A stretch of 20,208 bases of DNA from Byssothecium circinans. Lineage: Eukaryota; Ascomycota; Dothideomycetes; Pleosporales; Massarinaceae. The number at the start of each line of letters is the position of its first letter. Positions within the stretch are counted from its first letter, which is position 1. The DNA is taken from NCBI GenBank assembly GCA_010015675.1, contig ML976988.1, positions 518,100 through 538,307 of the forward strand. The letters run 5' to 3'. Shown here piece after piece: positions 9,991 through 18,389 of the stretch. The notes under the pieces were generated by a model. It was not told the DNA's origin, did no database searches, and worked only from the letters and a program-made list of their open reading frames with translations. The position numbers and the translations under genes are program-made.

Positions 9991-10903
9991 CTACACAGCA
10001 CCCCACCGCTCCGCAAACCGATCATTCCCCGCATCCGTACACCTCTCATATTCACTACTATCTGCTAACAGCGCCGCCAACTCCTCCCCCCAAACCTCCG
10101 CAATCCAGGCATAAACCAGATCGATTCCCGCCGAAATCCCCGAACTAGTCCATATGTTCCCGTCAACCACCCATCGGGCCTTCGGCACCCAGTTCACAGC
10201 CGCGTTCTGTTCGCGGACCTGCCTTGTATCAGCGCGACGCAGAGCGAAGAAGGAAAGAGGCAGAACGAAGAGAAGATTGAAAGGGTAGAGGGGAAAATCG
10301 TACCCAAGCAAAAGCCTTCTTATTCGAAGTAGCTTTCCGGCCATCGAGGACCCCGGCTTTTGCGACGATTGCACTACCGGTGCAGACGGTGAGGAGGTAC
10401 TTCAATTTGGGGTAGTATGTTTTGATGAACTCGAGGACTCCTTCGATGTTTTCTTCTTTCCTTGAGCCGAAGCCTCCGGGTACTATGAGCACTTCTACTC
10501 GTCCGCAAGAACACGGATTAGCAGACAATTCTTCAACTCTCTAACTGTCTAAGTACTTAATTCCCCTGCTCTTTCCTTCCGCCTTCTTGAAACCGCTCCA
10601 ACGGTCTCCTCCTTCTCAAGTGATATGTAGATGATTTAGATGTGATGGAAAGAAACATGACTCACCAATATCCTCCGGCGCAGTGGCAAAAGTATGCGTC
10701 GGCACAATCTTCTCTCCAAAACTACTCTTCCGGTCAGATTGGCCCGCGTGCTGCGTCGAGACTGGTTCGAGTGTGTTGGCCAGGATCGTGAGGTTGAGCG
10801 AGTGGTGGATAGCGAGGAGGTTGAGGACGTCGAGGGGGCCGCAGAGATCGAGGAGTTGGAAGCCTGGGAAGAGGATTACGCCGATGTGTTTTGGGGGTGC
10901 CAT
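9991..10903 (-). CDS. DJ-1/PfpI (ThiJ) family protein
   Basis: Three exons, 10903-10666, 10494-10304 and 10218-9991, give 218 aa. Intron 1 (171 nt, GTGAGT) ends at a tandem acceptor GAGTAG; intron 2 (85 nt, GTACGA to CAG) joins KKAFAW to VREQNAAVNW. Landmarks are HIGVILFPGFQLLDLCGPLDV at the N-terminus, VLIVPGGFGS, the nucleophile-elbow Cys in LTVCTGSAIVAKAGVL, and GNIWTSSGISAGIDL in the last exon. This set marks the DJ-1/PfpI superfamily (glutamine-amidotransferase-like fold). The Cys plus the conserved Ser/Gly-rich loop fit the fungal isocyanide-hydratase/ThiJ-like subgroup, but the substrate cannot be told. The ATG is preceded by a CA-rich 5' UTR, and TATAAAA on the minus strand (11114-11120) lies about 210 nt upstream. 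Confidence 0.92.
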
Positions 10904-11519
10904 CGTTTTGGAGGGTGGTGTTGCTGTTGTTGTTGGTGGTGGTGTGGGGTGGAGTGGAGTTGAACTGGGAAGGAGACTTTGTGTTGGGATGATGGTGGAT
11001 TTGGGGACCCTGGTGCTCCGTGTGTTTCTGCGGAAGGTAAAGGTAATGGCAAGGGTGCAATCGAAGGTCAATTGACCTGATGACCAACAAAGGACGTGAA
11101 GGAAGTGTACGCTTTTTATACTGTGTATACTTTGTCCTGCCAATTTGCTTTCACTGGAGAAAATGGAGTCTGACAATGCCTCCAGGCTCTTTTAGGAGAG
11201 TGAGCTGTATATTAGTAAGCAGTATTCGCGTCAATTGTTCGGCTCTATTGGTTGAATAAAGGTCATGTGCGGGTTGTTTGCTGCTAGTGTATGTGTACAG
11301 CCTTCACTCCATAGGGCGTACTGTCAGCCTTGGTATCGGGAAAGGATACATGTATTACGGCCGATCCGCGAATGGAATCTTTCCACGGCCGGGAACCGAA
11401 GAAGGAAACTTTGACTCAGTGTGACTTCAGATGGTCAATTGAACGGCTGAATGTTTGGAAAATAACGGTAGGGAAGTTGTAGAGTAAAGAGTGGACTCTT
11501 AGAGAACTCACTACATCCT
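10904..11519. other. Intergenic stretch between DJ-1 and DAO genes
   Basis: This holds the DJ-1 gene's 5' UTR and promoter (CA-rich leader, TATAAAA at 11114-11120 minus) and the 3' side of the oxidoreductase gene. Open frames here on + are shadows of the CA/CT-rich leader. No further gene is seen. Confidence 0.5.
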
Positions 11520-13099
11520 CTACACAACACCAATCATATGCACACCCTCCGCATCTTGAACGGCAACAGTAGGCCAAAGCCTAGCCTTAGCAATCCTCTC
11601 CTCAGAAATAAGATAACTCTTCGGCATATCACCCTTCTCCACCATACCCAACTGCACCTTCTCTACATCCTTGCCCTCCAGCTCCGCAAGAACCATGTCC
11701 ACCACCGCCTTCCCACAAAGAGTCGCATTGGGCATGCCATGCCCTGTATAGCCCCCAACAAGCCACAGTCCCTCCTTCTGAGGTACTTTACCGACCCACG
11801 GATGATCATCCCTTGAATATCCCATGATACCTGTCCATATCTTCGAGGCCTTCAACTCCTTCAGGCCCTCCGTCTTACCGTCGAGCTTTAGGACCTTGAG
11901 TAACGCGCCGCGGAGATATGCCGCCGTGTCTTCATCGATTACGCTGTCGTCGCTCACTCCCACCGTTGGTAGCTTGCCTGCTCCGCGGCCGCCGCCGAAC
12001 ATCAGATGACCGGCAGGATTTGGGACGCCGGAGAATGGGCGTTGGATTAGGTAGTCATCATTGTTCGCGCTTTGGCCGAGCGCGGCGACCATTCCGTGCG
12101 AGTTGGGGAGGATCGTTGATTCTTCGGGTGGGAAGAGTGCGCTCATCTCACCCCGGACGGGAACGATCAGGTCGGCAAAATGGGGGAGGAGTGCGGAGGT
12201 GTAGGCGTTCGTCGCGAGGATGATAGTCGAAGAGGTAATCGTACCACGGGGCGTGTGCAGCGTGTGCTTGTTGCCTTCCGACGTGATTTCTGTGACCGGA
12301 GTCTTGGTCTGCAGATTCAACTTGCCGTCCCTGACAAGCTTCTCCAAGATAAAAGTAACCAGTTTATACGGCCATAAACTTGCCGCACCCTTGGTAAGAG
12401 CGATGCCCGCAGCCTCTTCGCTCACCCGGTGCTTCTTCAGGCCTTCCTTGTCCTTTATAACCGTGACGTGTTTGGCGATCTCGGGCGCAATCTCTTGCAA
12501 GTGTGCAATCTCCTTTTCAGCTTCTTGCATCACTTGTTCGGTCCAGAAGCTACGGCAACCGGTCACGGAGCGCCATTCGCAGGAGACGGAGTGGGTTTCA
12601 ATGTATGATTTTACGGCGGCAACGTTTCTGAGTTCGAATTCGGCGACGTCGGAGCTGCGATCGAAGAGGAGAGGCTGGCAGTGGCCGCCATTCTGTGCGT
12701 GTTGGAGTAAGCTTTGGGTTGTATAAATGAGAGTCATCGAGACGCTAGTTGACATTGACGTGCTCGGGTAGAAGCGTGTTTCATGCTACATCTTGAAACA
12801 ATGTACTCGAGCAGAGGTTGTTCATAAGCTGGGTCGAAGGATCAACGTACCCGTCCTGTGGCACCCCAGCAAGCCTCCCTAGCTTCCAGCAACACAATAC
12901 TCTTTCCCTTCGCCCTCTCATCTTCAGCTAGAAACCTCGCCGTAGAAGTTCCGGTAATTCCGCTCCCAACGATCACGATATCCGCCTCCTTGGGCAGCTC
13001 CTCCGTTGTCCGGTGACCGATAAGGAAATTGTTAGGCTCGCTGTGCCAGAAGGAATCGGTCGACGTTGGTGTTGGTAGGGAGGAGCATGCGTGCTTCAT
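11520..13099 (-). CDS. FAD-dependent oxidoreductase, DAO superfamily
   Basis: Predicted flavoenzyme of the D-amino-acid oxidase/glycine oxidase fold. Exons are 13099-12851 and 12692-11520; the 158-nt intron (GTACGT to CACAG, phase 0) falls inside the family motif, joining ..EACWGATGR to NGGHCQP... The product is 473 aa. Landmarks are the N-terminal LPTPTSTDSFWHSEP leader typical of this fungal subfamily, the dinucleotide-binding IVIVGSGITGTSTARFL, the acidic residue ending strand 2 (VLLEAR), the ATGRNGGH loop, and a C-terminal FAD motif with GLWLVGGYTGHGMPNA. IWTGIMGYSRDDHPWVG is the usual DAO segment before it. There is no signal peptide or membrane helix. The substrate is not deducible; fungal members are often annotated as amine or amino-acid oxidases. 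Confidence 0.93.
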
Positions 13100-13228
13100 C
13101 GCGAAGAAAGTGCGTAGGAAAGGCTGGAAAAAGACTTAAAGCGGGCGGTGATGTGCTGTTGTTGGAGGAGAGGGAGACGAATGGTGGTGGGGTCGAATGA
13201 CTACAGAGCAACCAAGTGGACCCTACGA

Positions 13229-13235
13229 TTTTATA
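13229..13235 (-). promoter_or_regulatory. TATA box of FAD oxidoreductase gene
   Basis: TATAAAA on the minus strand, about 130 nt upstream of the ATG at 13099, in a suitable position for a fungal TATA element. Confidence 0.45.
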
Positions 13236-14128
13236 TCCCCACCTGAGGCCATGACATTTGACAAGGAGGCTGTGGCGTTGCGTGGGTGACTGAGTATGCG
13301 GAATACGTGGTCCAGTGTAACACGGGATGGAAGAGAGTGTCGGTATTGCAGACTGAAGCGTGGTGCTGTTCTAAGTACAGTCGGAGCAGTTTTTTGGGCA
13401 AACGGAGCAGCGAAGCGATCGCGGAGCTGTTAAAGCTAGGTCATCCCGATCACCATGGCCTGATATGGAAGTCTTTTAACGGAGGGTTGAAATCCCTGCT
13501 GGAGCCATTTCTGGGGCCCGGCATAGTTGGGATGGCGAGCTGGAGATGTGCTTGTTCCGATAATTTGACGGGCAGCCGCGAGATGCGACGATTAGTAAGG
13601 GGGCAGTGCATGGCCGCACTTCTTTCCAACGGCGCCATGTCAACCTCACTCATTCCTCCTCTCTTCCTGGAGGACTGCGTGCGACTGTACGCTTGGGTTA
13701 GGCGGTTGAGTTGCGCGGTGCAGCCGACTAGCACATAATCTCAGCACCACTTGATCCATTGGAACAGAAGGCAAACATCTCGACACAAACAGAATGCAAT
13801 TTAGGTCCCACCTCTCGCACTACGCTAATATATACAGATAGGAAACGACAGCCCAAGCTATGTGGTATGCATATACGATAAGAGAAAGAGAAGACGCGTG
13901 AAAGCGAAAGAACCATAACTCTGCATATAGCGGGCATTGTTCGAACCCGCGATGGACACGAGATACTGAATTCGTTATCGTCATCAACCACCAATACATT
14001 ATCGTGCGCAAGAGTCGCCGAGGGCCACCGGACACTGCAACCAGTGCGATATCTTCCAGCAGCTGTCTAGCCCCCAGCAGGAAAAGGGTCTCAGACCACC
14101 TGACCCCGCATAAGCGACGGCTGATTGA
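13236..14128. other. Intergenic stretch, no gene seen
   Basis: About 0.9 kb lies between the oxidoreductase promoter and the end of the Ser/Arg-rich gene. A 150-codon frame on + (13286-13738) has no domain, no splice-supported extension and Cys/Trp-rich chance composition. The right part is probably the 3' UTR of the 14129-14686 gene. Confidence 0.45.
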
Positions 14129-14686
14129 CTACTTTCTTCGGCGAGTCAAGAGATCTTTTGCCTGCTCGGTGACCGAGAAATCATTGAACAGCCAGGAGTT
14201 GGAATGACGTCCACGCCACATGTCGCTACTATTTGTGCTCCGTCTCGATGTGCTCTGGAGACTGGGCCTCGTCACTTTCGACGAGGTCGAACCGATGGAT
14301 CCTTGGCTGGGCGTTGAGACATGTCGTGATTGCTTTGGCCGCGACGACGGGACGTATGTTTGACTTGTCGGGCTTGCGTTGGTGGATGTGGGTGGAAAGT
14401 GTTCGGGTGGCATGACGAGCGGGGACTTCGACCGCTTGCGGGAGGCTGCTGCTGCTCGGGCTCGGCTGTGCGACCGGCCACGTATCCGTGAGGTGATGGC
14501 GCCGAAGAACGACTCCTCGGTCGGAGAAGTGGGTGAGCGGGAGCTGCGCGAAAAAGTCGACGTTGGCGAGAGCATATCTGGAGAGCCTGTGCCAGATGAC
14601 TGAGACTTTTGCGAGCCGCCCGTCGCTGTGCGAATTGGCGGCGGCGGCTGAAAGTGCTCGTATCGCGAGCTTTGGTGGGACGGCAT
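14129..14686 (-). CDS. Ser/Arg-rich hypothetical protein with conserved-looking C-terminus
   Basis: A single exon of 185 aa from the ATG at 14686 (MPSHQSSRYEHFQPPPP). Most of it is low-complexity Ser/Thr/Pro/Arg sequence with many SP/TSP sites (SPTSPTEESFFG) and an RS-like stretch (RGRSHSRARAAAASRKRSKS, about residues 69-88). It is therefore likely disordered and heavily phosphorylated. The last 30 residues change character: WRGRHSNSWLFNDFSVTEQA, then KDLLTRRRK. Such a defined hydrophobic/aromatic tail after a disordered body suggests a binding motif; I believe similar tails occur in other ascomycete hypothetical proteins, but that is memory and unchecked. An overlapping minus frame (14822-14229) starts with a signal-peptide-like stretch but has no supporting domain. 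Function unknown. Confidence 0.68.
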   Translation of the reverse strand: MPSHQSSRYEHFQPPPPIRTATGGSQKSQSSGTGSPDMLSPTSTFSRSSRSPTSPTEESFFGAITSRIRGRSHSRARAAAASRKRSKSPLVMPPEHFPPTSTNASPTSQTYVPSSRPKQSRHVSTPSQGSIGSTSSKVTRPSLQSTSRRSTNSSDMWRGRHSNSWLFNDFSVTEQAKDLLTRRRK

Positions 14687-15397
14687 TGCTGGCTCGTTTG
14701 TGCTGTGTGGGCTGGATGGCTAGGTGTGTTTGCGGGGTATCAATATGTGGTGAGTAGCTGAAGGTGGCCTCAGATGTGAACACCAGCAACGAGACAGAAA
14801 AGAAGGCAATTGAAGACTTCAATAAACCAGCGCGGGCGAGACCTAATAAGCAAAATGCGGCTCACAACCACAAGCCGGGCATCATCTTTCATTCCTCCTC
14901 CTCAACCAGTCCAGCCATGATACCGTGTCCCCAAACCACAAATTCCCCAGCTTGGCGCATATCTCCTCCAGATTGGGTGTCGGTGAGCTCTCCTCCTACG
15001 AGCTCCCCGCACGACTCCGACAGGCTCTGCGAGCCAATCATCTGTAAAAGTCTAGAACCCGCCCCGCCTAAAAGTCCCTGCGGAACACTCCCACCACACC
15101 ACTTCACCGACTCAGAACCCGCGCGGGGCTGTTGGCTGCAACGTCAACGCATCTACCCGACGAAATGACACTTCTGGGTCCAGAGTGCAGACAGGGCTGG
15201 CCGAGTGCCTTATCGGGAGACTGTTAGCGAGACTGCTATCTTGGAAGTGAGGTTTCGTGTAACGAGTGGTGCGCTTGTGCCACCGGTGTGCTGTTGGAGG
15301 TTGCGTGCCGTGCGTGCGCATTCGAAAGGGCTGTGGTGAGGCGAGAGGAGTCATTGCTGTACGTAGAGGAGTCAAGGGCATTGCATATGAACAGTGC
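14687..15397. other. Intergenic stretch between gene space and tRNA
   Basis: About 0.7 kb. I see no supportable gene. Short frames on both strands lack domains; one on + (from 15266) is Cys-rich (LCHRCAVGGCVPCVRIRKGC) but does not match the Zn2Cys6 spacing. Base composition is still that of the gene region. Confidence 0.45.
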
Positions 15398-15405
15398 AAA
15401 AAAAA
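15398..15405 (-). terminator. Pol III terminator of tRNA-Gly
   Basis: A run of eight T on the minus strand, 17 nt after the 3' end of the tRNA gene, is a strong RNA polymerase III stop signal. Confidence 0.7.
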
Positions 15406-15422
15406 GATTGTTCACGGTATAA

Positions 15423-15514
15423 TGCATCCACCGGGAGTCGAACCCGAGCCATTTGCTCGCCGATAGACTTAACTATCTTGGAAGGCAAATATCCTACCGC
15501 TGGACCATAGATGC
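15423..15514 (-). tRNA. tRNA-Gly (anticodon UCC) with 21-nt intron
   Basis: The minus strand folds as a cloverleaf. The acceptor is GCATCTA/TGGATGC (one G-T pair) with discriminator A. The D arm is GTCC-AGCGGTA-GGAT and the anticodon stem is TTTGC/GCAAA around loop CTTCCAA. The variable loop is 4 nt, and the T arm is TCGGG-TTCGACT-CCCGG. The anticodon TCC is at 15482-15480. The stem closes only if 15478-15458 is removed as an intron between positions 37 and 38, the standard place. Mature length is 71 nt before CCA. No CCA is encoded, as usual for eukaryotes. All stems pair, so the gene looks functional even though it sits about 320 bp from a transposon island. Confidence 0.93.
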
Positions 15515-15832
15515 TGTGGCATTTTTTGTTGGAAATCTCTTTTACAATTATTTATATATACCAGAGAATTAAGAACTACACTTTGGAAACCGTTTTTGTT
15601 CATCTCGCAACAAAAAAAAAACTCAATGTGGGGCACATTCCAATTCTTGATCAACAGAGGGGTTTCGCTGTCACAGGTTCCTATCAGGGCTAGCCTATAA
15701 AGTTTACTCTTACCAAATAGTTTTATATCGTTCAAATACGAAATCCCTACGATCAAGCATGAAGATTCAGTTAACGTGGGTTGCAGGGGTATACGCGGAG
15801 CGACACCACCTTTGACCAGAAGCGGATTTTCA
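15515..15832. other. Flank between tRNA and transposon T1
   Basis: Transitional sequence with A runs and mixed composition. The last 60 bp before the transposon are G+C-richer. The 160-codon minus frame (15951-15469) crosses the tRNA and the transposon terminus and is a chance frame. No gene is seen. Confidence 0.5.
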
Positions 15833-15834
15833 TA

Positions 15835-15920
15835 AGCTAGCGCATATAGTTCCGGGCCACCTGTGGTTCCGGGCCACCCCACCAAAACGCGACACCTGCA
15901 CAAAACACGCGATTTCTCAA
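15835..15920 (+). repeat. T1 left terminal inverted repeat
   Basis: 86 bp, aligning without gaps to the reverse complement of 17539-17624 with 12 mismatches by my count. Ten are transitions in which this arm keeps C or G and the right arm has T or A. It contains GTTCCGGGCCACC twice (15849 and 15866), exactly 17 bp apart, a likely pair of transposase-binding iterons. Confidence 0.93.
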
Positions 15921-15929
15921 TAACGCCTA

Positions 15930-17522
15930 TTACAATTGCCATGTAGTACACATAGACTGTAGAGTAGCTGCTGCTGTAGCTGCTGCTACTCTCTCTGCAG
16001 CCCCTTCTATAGTATATCTACCTAGCTGAGCTGCTGAGGCCTCAGCTGCGCGCATCGCCTCCCTAATAGTCTCTACCTCTGCAAAGCGTTGATTTAGGTC
16101 TACTCGAACGCGCTTTCGAGGACGCTAAGAGCTAGTAGTCTCTAGCTGCTGCTTAAGGCGTCTTTTCTCTAATTTAAGTCCTGCAGCGCGAGTGTTTATA
16201 GCTGCTAGCGCCTTACCTGCTTTTTATAGGAGAAGTCTTGTCTTGCGACCTAGGTTCTCGCAGCTCTACACCTCGCGCTAAGCTAGGTATAGTTCTCTAG
16301 GGCCTTAAGGAGTAGAGAAGAAGCTCTAAGGCTGCTGCTAAGGCTGCTGCTGATGCGTAGGCGTAGTAGGCCTCTAAGAGAGCTGCGATAAGCTAAGTAC
16401 CTAATTGATATTAAGCGGGCAGATACTAGTAGCCTGCCAGCCAGCTTAAATCACACGCTCTGTAAAGCCTTCTTCCCTAGCTTAATGGTAGCAGGCAATA
16501 AAGCGCTCCTTCTTAACAGGCGTGGCGTTGTTGAGTGATGCGAGCTCCTAGATCTAGCGTCAGTAACTAGACTTAATAACAGAGAAAGGAGCAAGATCTA
16601 GCGGCTATAGGACGTGCGAGGTATGCATAGGTAGGTATAAGAGCTCTACTCAATGCTATTTACAAAGCTAAAGGAACTTAATATTAATGTAGCTGCCATA
16701 GCCGTTAAGGATAAGGAGTTAGTACTAGCTATCACCTACAGCCGTCTTAGGTAGAAATATGCGCTGCAGCTACTTAACACCTATTACATTTAACGTCTAT
16801 CTGTTCTCTAAGGTTATATAGATCTAGTCAGGTACGTAGGATAAAGGGAACTAGGTTATTTATAGGCTCTAGCCCTTAAAGATGACTACGTAGTGTAGTT
16901 TCCGCCCTATTACTAATACACACTTAATTATAAAGACCTACTTATAATTCTCTAGAAACTAAATATAAGCCTTCTTTTTCTAACTACTAGAGAGTACTCT
17001 AGTATTTATACATACCCTTAGGGTAACGCTAGTTTTATCTATATTATAGGTATTCTTTACCTATATGTTAAGCTAACGTCTAGTCTATTTATAGAGCTCT
17101 AGGAAGGTACGTACCTACTCTAGAGTTACTACATTAGCTCTCTAAGCCTCTAGCTTTCTGCTGACTACTAAGGCGATGCGTGGCTATTAATAGATAAAGT
17201 GTAAGACCTAGAGCTTACCTATAGGCTAATCATTACTATTTATACGTAAGATTTAATTAGCCATTTCTTAAGCGCGAGCGTAGGAGGGAGGATAGGTGCG
17301 CGCGTCTTCTTTAAGGATCTATTCTACTAGGAAGTCCTCCTAGAGAGGAGTTAGCCGCTACTAATACTAATGGCTGAGCGCGCTTGTTATTACACCTTCT
17401 AGTTAACGTTAAAGCGTAGTTTAAGGAAGGCTATACGCCTTAGTAGCTGCGCGCTGACTAGTATAAATGCCTGCAGTGAGATCGCTGATAGCTGATTATA
17501 TAGCTACCTTACGGGCGTCCAT
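15930..17522 (-). pseudogene. T1 transposase relic (HTH_psq, CENP-B HTH, DDE_1)
   Basis: ATG at 17522, final stop at 15930-15932: exactly 531 codons with no net indel, but about 49 premature stops by my count. Readable segments show the family. There is an N-terminal psq HTH (SAISDLTAGIYTSQRAA), a CENP-B HTH (EDFLVE, PPSYARA, PIGKL, VLHFIY) and a DDE core. First acidic residue: Asp at 17039-17037 in YNID, though the next residue reads Lys where Glu is usual. Second: ILNGYGSY at about 16709-16686, where the family has DGHGSH, so the catalytic Asp is Asn and both His are Tyr. Third: Asp at 16598-16596 in PLDLAPFS. The last two sites are 35 residues apart, as in pogo-type enzymes. The C-terminus has KAGKALAAINTRA and RPRKRVRVDLNQRFAEVETI. 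Every change seen fits C-to-T or G-to-A. Confidence 0.93.
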
Positions 17523-17538
17523 ATTAATGAGCGTTGTG

Positions 17539-17624
17539 TTGAGAAATCGCGTGTTTTATTAAGGTGTCGCGTTTTAGTAGGGTGGCCTAGAACCATAGGT
17601 AGCCTAGAACTATATACGCTAGCT
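17539..17624 (-). repeat. T1 right terminal inverted repeat
   Basis: Partner of 15835-15920. Relative to the left arm, CpG and CpA sites have become TpA (for example CCGGG to CTAGG, CCACCA to CTACTA), so this arm was hit harder by RIP. Confidence 0.92.
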
Positions 17625-17626
17625 TA

Positions 17627-18006
17627 CCTAGATTTAGAAAAGGGTGCGACATGACTAAGTAGAAGCAATAGGGGACTAAAGCTTATTGATGCATATATAC
17701 TTGCAAAGACTGCTTCTTAAATTTGCATTTCAGCGTGCGTCTCTAGCACTTAGCAGCGTTTTCTATGGATAACTTTAATGATATAGCAGCAATCACTGCA
17801 GGCGAGCAGAAAGAGATCCTACTTGAATGTCTTGTAAAACCGTACGAGAAAGGCTCAGCTATAAGGGTATTAAAGCTTTAGCAACGGTCTGTAATGCTTT
17901 AAATATCTAGCGTAGATGCTAATTTTGCGGAGCGAGGAATGAGCGTAGCAAAATTACATTCTAAATCGCGCCTAAGAGCTTTAAAAAAATCGCATTCTAC
18001 CTAACG
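17627..18006. other. Old host or repeat sequence between T1 and U1
   Basis: About 380 bp bounded by TA sites of both transposons, less TpA-rich than its neighbours. It contains a short clean frame on + (17765-17881, 38 codons, MDNFNDIAAITAGEQKEILL..). After its TAG the frame stays partly readable for another 40 codons (..NFAERGMSVAKLHSKSRL). It may be the start of a broken gene or an older mobile element. I do not recognise it. Confidence 0.45.
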
Positions 18007-18012
18007 TAAAGC

Positions 18013-18046
18013 ACCACCAAAGGGGCCAAACCACTAAAAGGGCCAA
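18013..18046 (+). repeat. 17-bp iterons, U1 outer pair
   Basis: Two tandem units, ACCACCAAAGGGGCCAA and ACCACTAAAAGGGCCAA. They are the least mutated form of the family iteron, with a GGCC core. Confidence 0.8.
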
Positions 18047-18281
18047 AATTACTTAGCAAGGAAAATCAAAGAGTATTATCTTAATAACAAAGCTAAACCT
18101 TAATATTTTCTTTTGAAATTTTAAACCTAGATAGATATATATATAATCTAATAACTATTAAATTTTTGTAACCTTAGCTTATGTAATAAAATAGTTATAA
18201 ATATATAAAGTATTAGTAGCTAAAATCTACCTTATACTATAGATTAATAGCTAAATATTAGTAATATACTATAACGTATTC

Positions 18282-18315
18282 TACTATTAAGCTAGCTATA
18301 CTATTAAGCTAGCTA
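18282..18315 (+). repeat. 17-bp iterons, U1 inner pair
   Basis: Two identical 17-bp units, TACTATTAAGCTAGCTA, in perfect tandem. They look like RIP-mutated versions of the outer iteron. Confidence 0.85.
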
Positions 18316-18389
18316 CTTTTCCTTAGCAACACTAATACTACACTTATCATAAAATACCTTAACTAACAAACGTAATACTTATTTAATAG

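Larger units (their letters stand above)
15835..17624 (-). mobile_element. Fot1/pogo-type DNA transposon T1, complete but RIP-mutated
   Basis: A 1790-bp element bounded by 86-bp terminal inverted repeats and flanked by TA on both sides (15833-15834 and 17625-17626), the Tc1/mariner-superfamily target duplication. One transposase frame on the minus strand fills the interior. TpA is strongly enriched, CpA and CpG are depleted, and the frame is riddled with TAA/TAG in places where CAA/CAG or TGG is expected. That is the hallmark of repeat-induced point mutation. Gene order inside is right TIR, 17-nt gap, transposase start, transposase end, 9-nt gap, left TIR. Size and domain order match Fot1-like elements (about 1.8-1.9 kb). 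The element cannot be autonomous now. Confidence 0.93.
18009..18330 (+). repeat. U1 long terminal repeat
   Basis: Homologous, though heavily mutated, to 18834-19136 in the same orientation. Shared blocks in order are AAGCAC start, iterons, CTTAGCA, GAAAATCAAA, TTAATAACAA, AAATTTTAAA, TAGATATATATATAAT, iterons and CCTTAGCAACACTAA. As part of a TIR transposon it should recur inverted at the far end of the element. Confidence 0.75.

Noticed and set aside
13286..13738. 150-codon + frame upstream of the oxidoreductase gene
   Set aside because: No recognisable domain, overlaps an equally good antisense frame, and has no supporting promoter or splice signals.
14229..14822. 197-codon minus frame with a signal-peptide-like start (MKSSIAFFSVSLLVF)
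   Set aside because: After the first 20 residues it is an out-of-frame reading of the Ser/Arg-rich gene. A separate short secreted peptide cannot be excluded but nothing else supports it.
15266..15466. Cys-rich + frame resembling a zinc cluster
   Set aside because: Spacing does not match Zn2Cys6 or other known fingers, and the frame runs antisense into the tRNA gene.
15469..15951. 160-codon minus frame
   Set aside because: It crosses the tRNA gene and the T1 terminal repeat, so it cannot be one gene.
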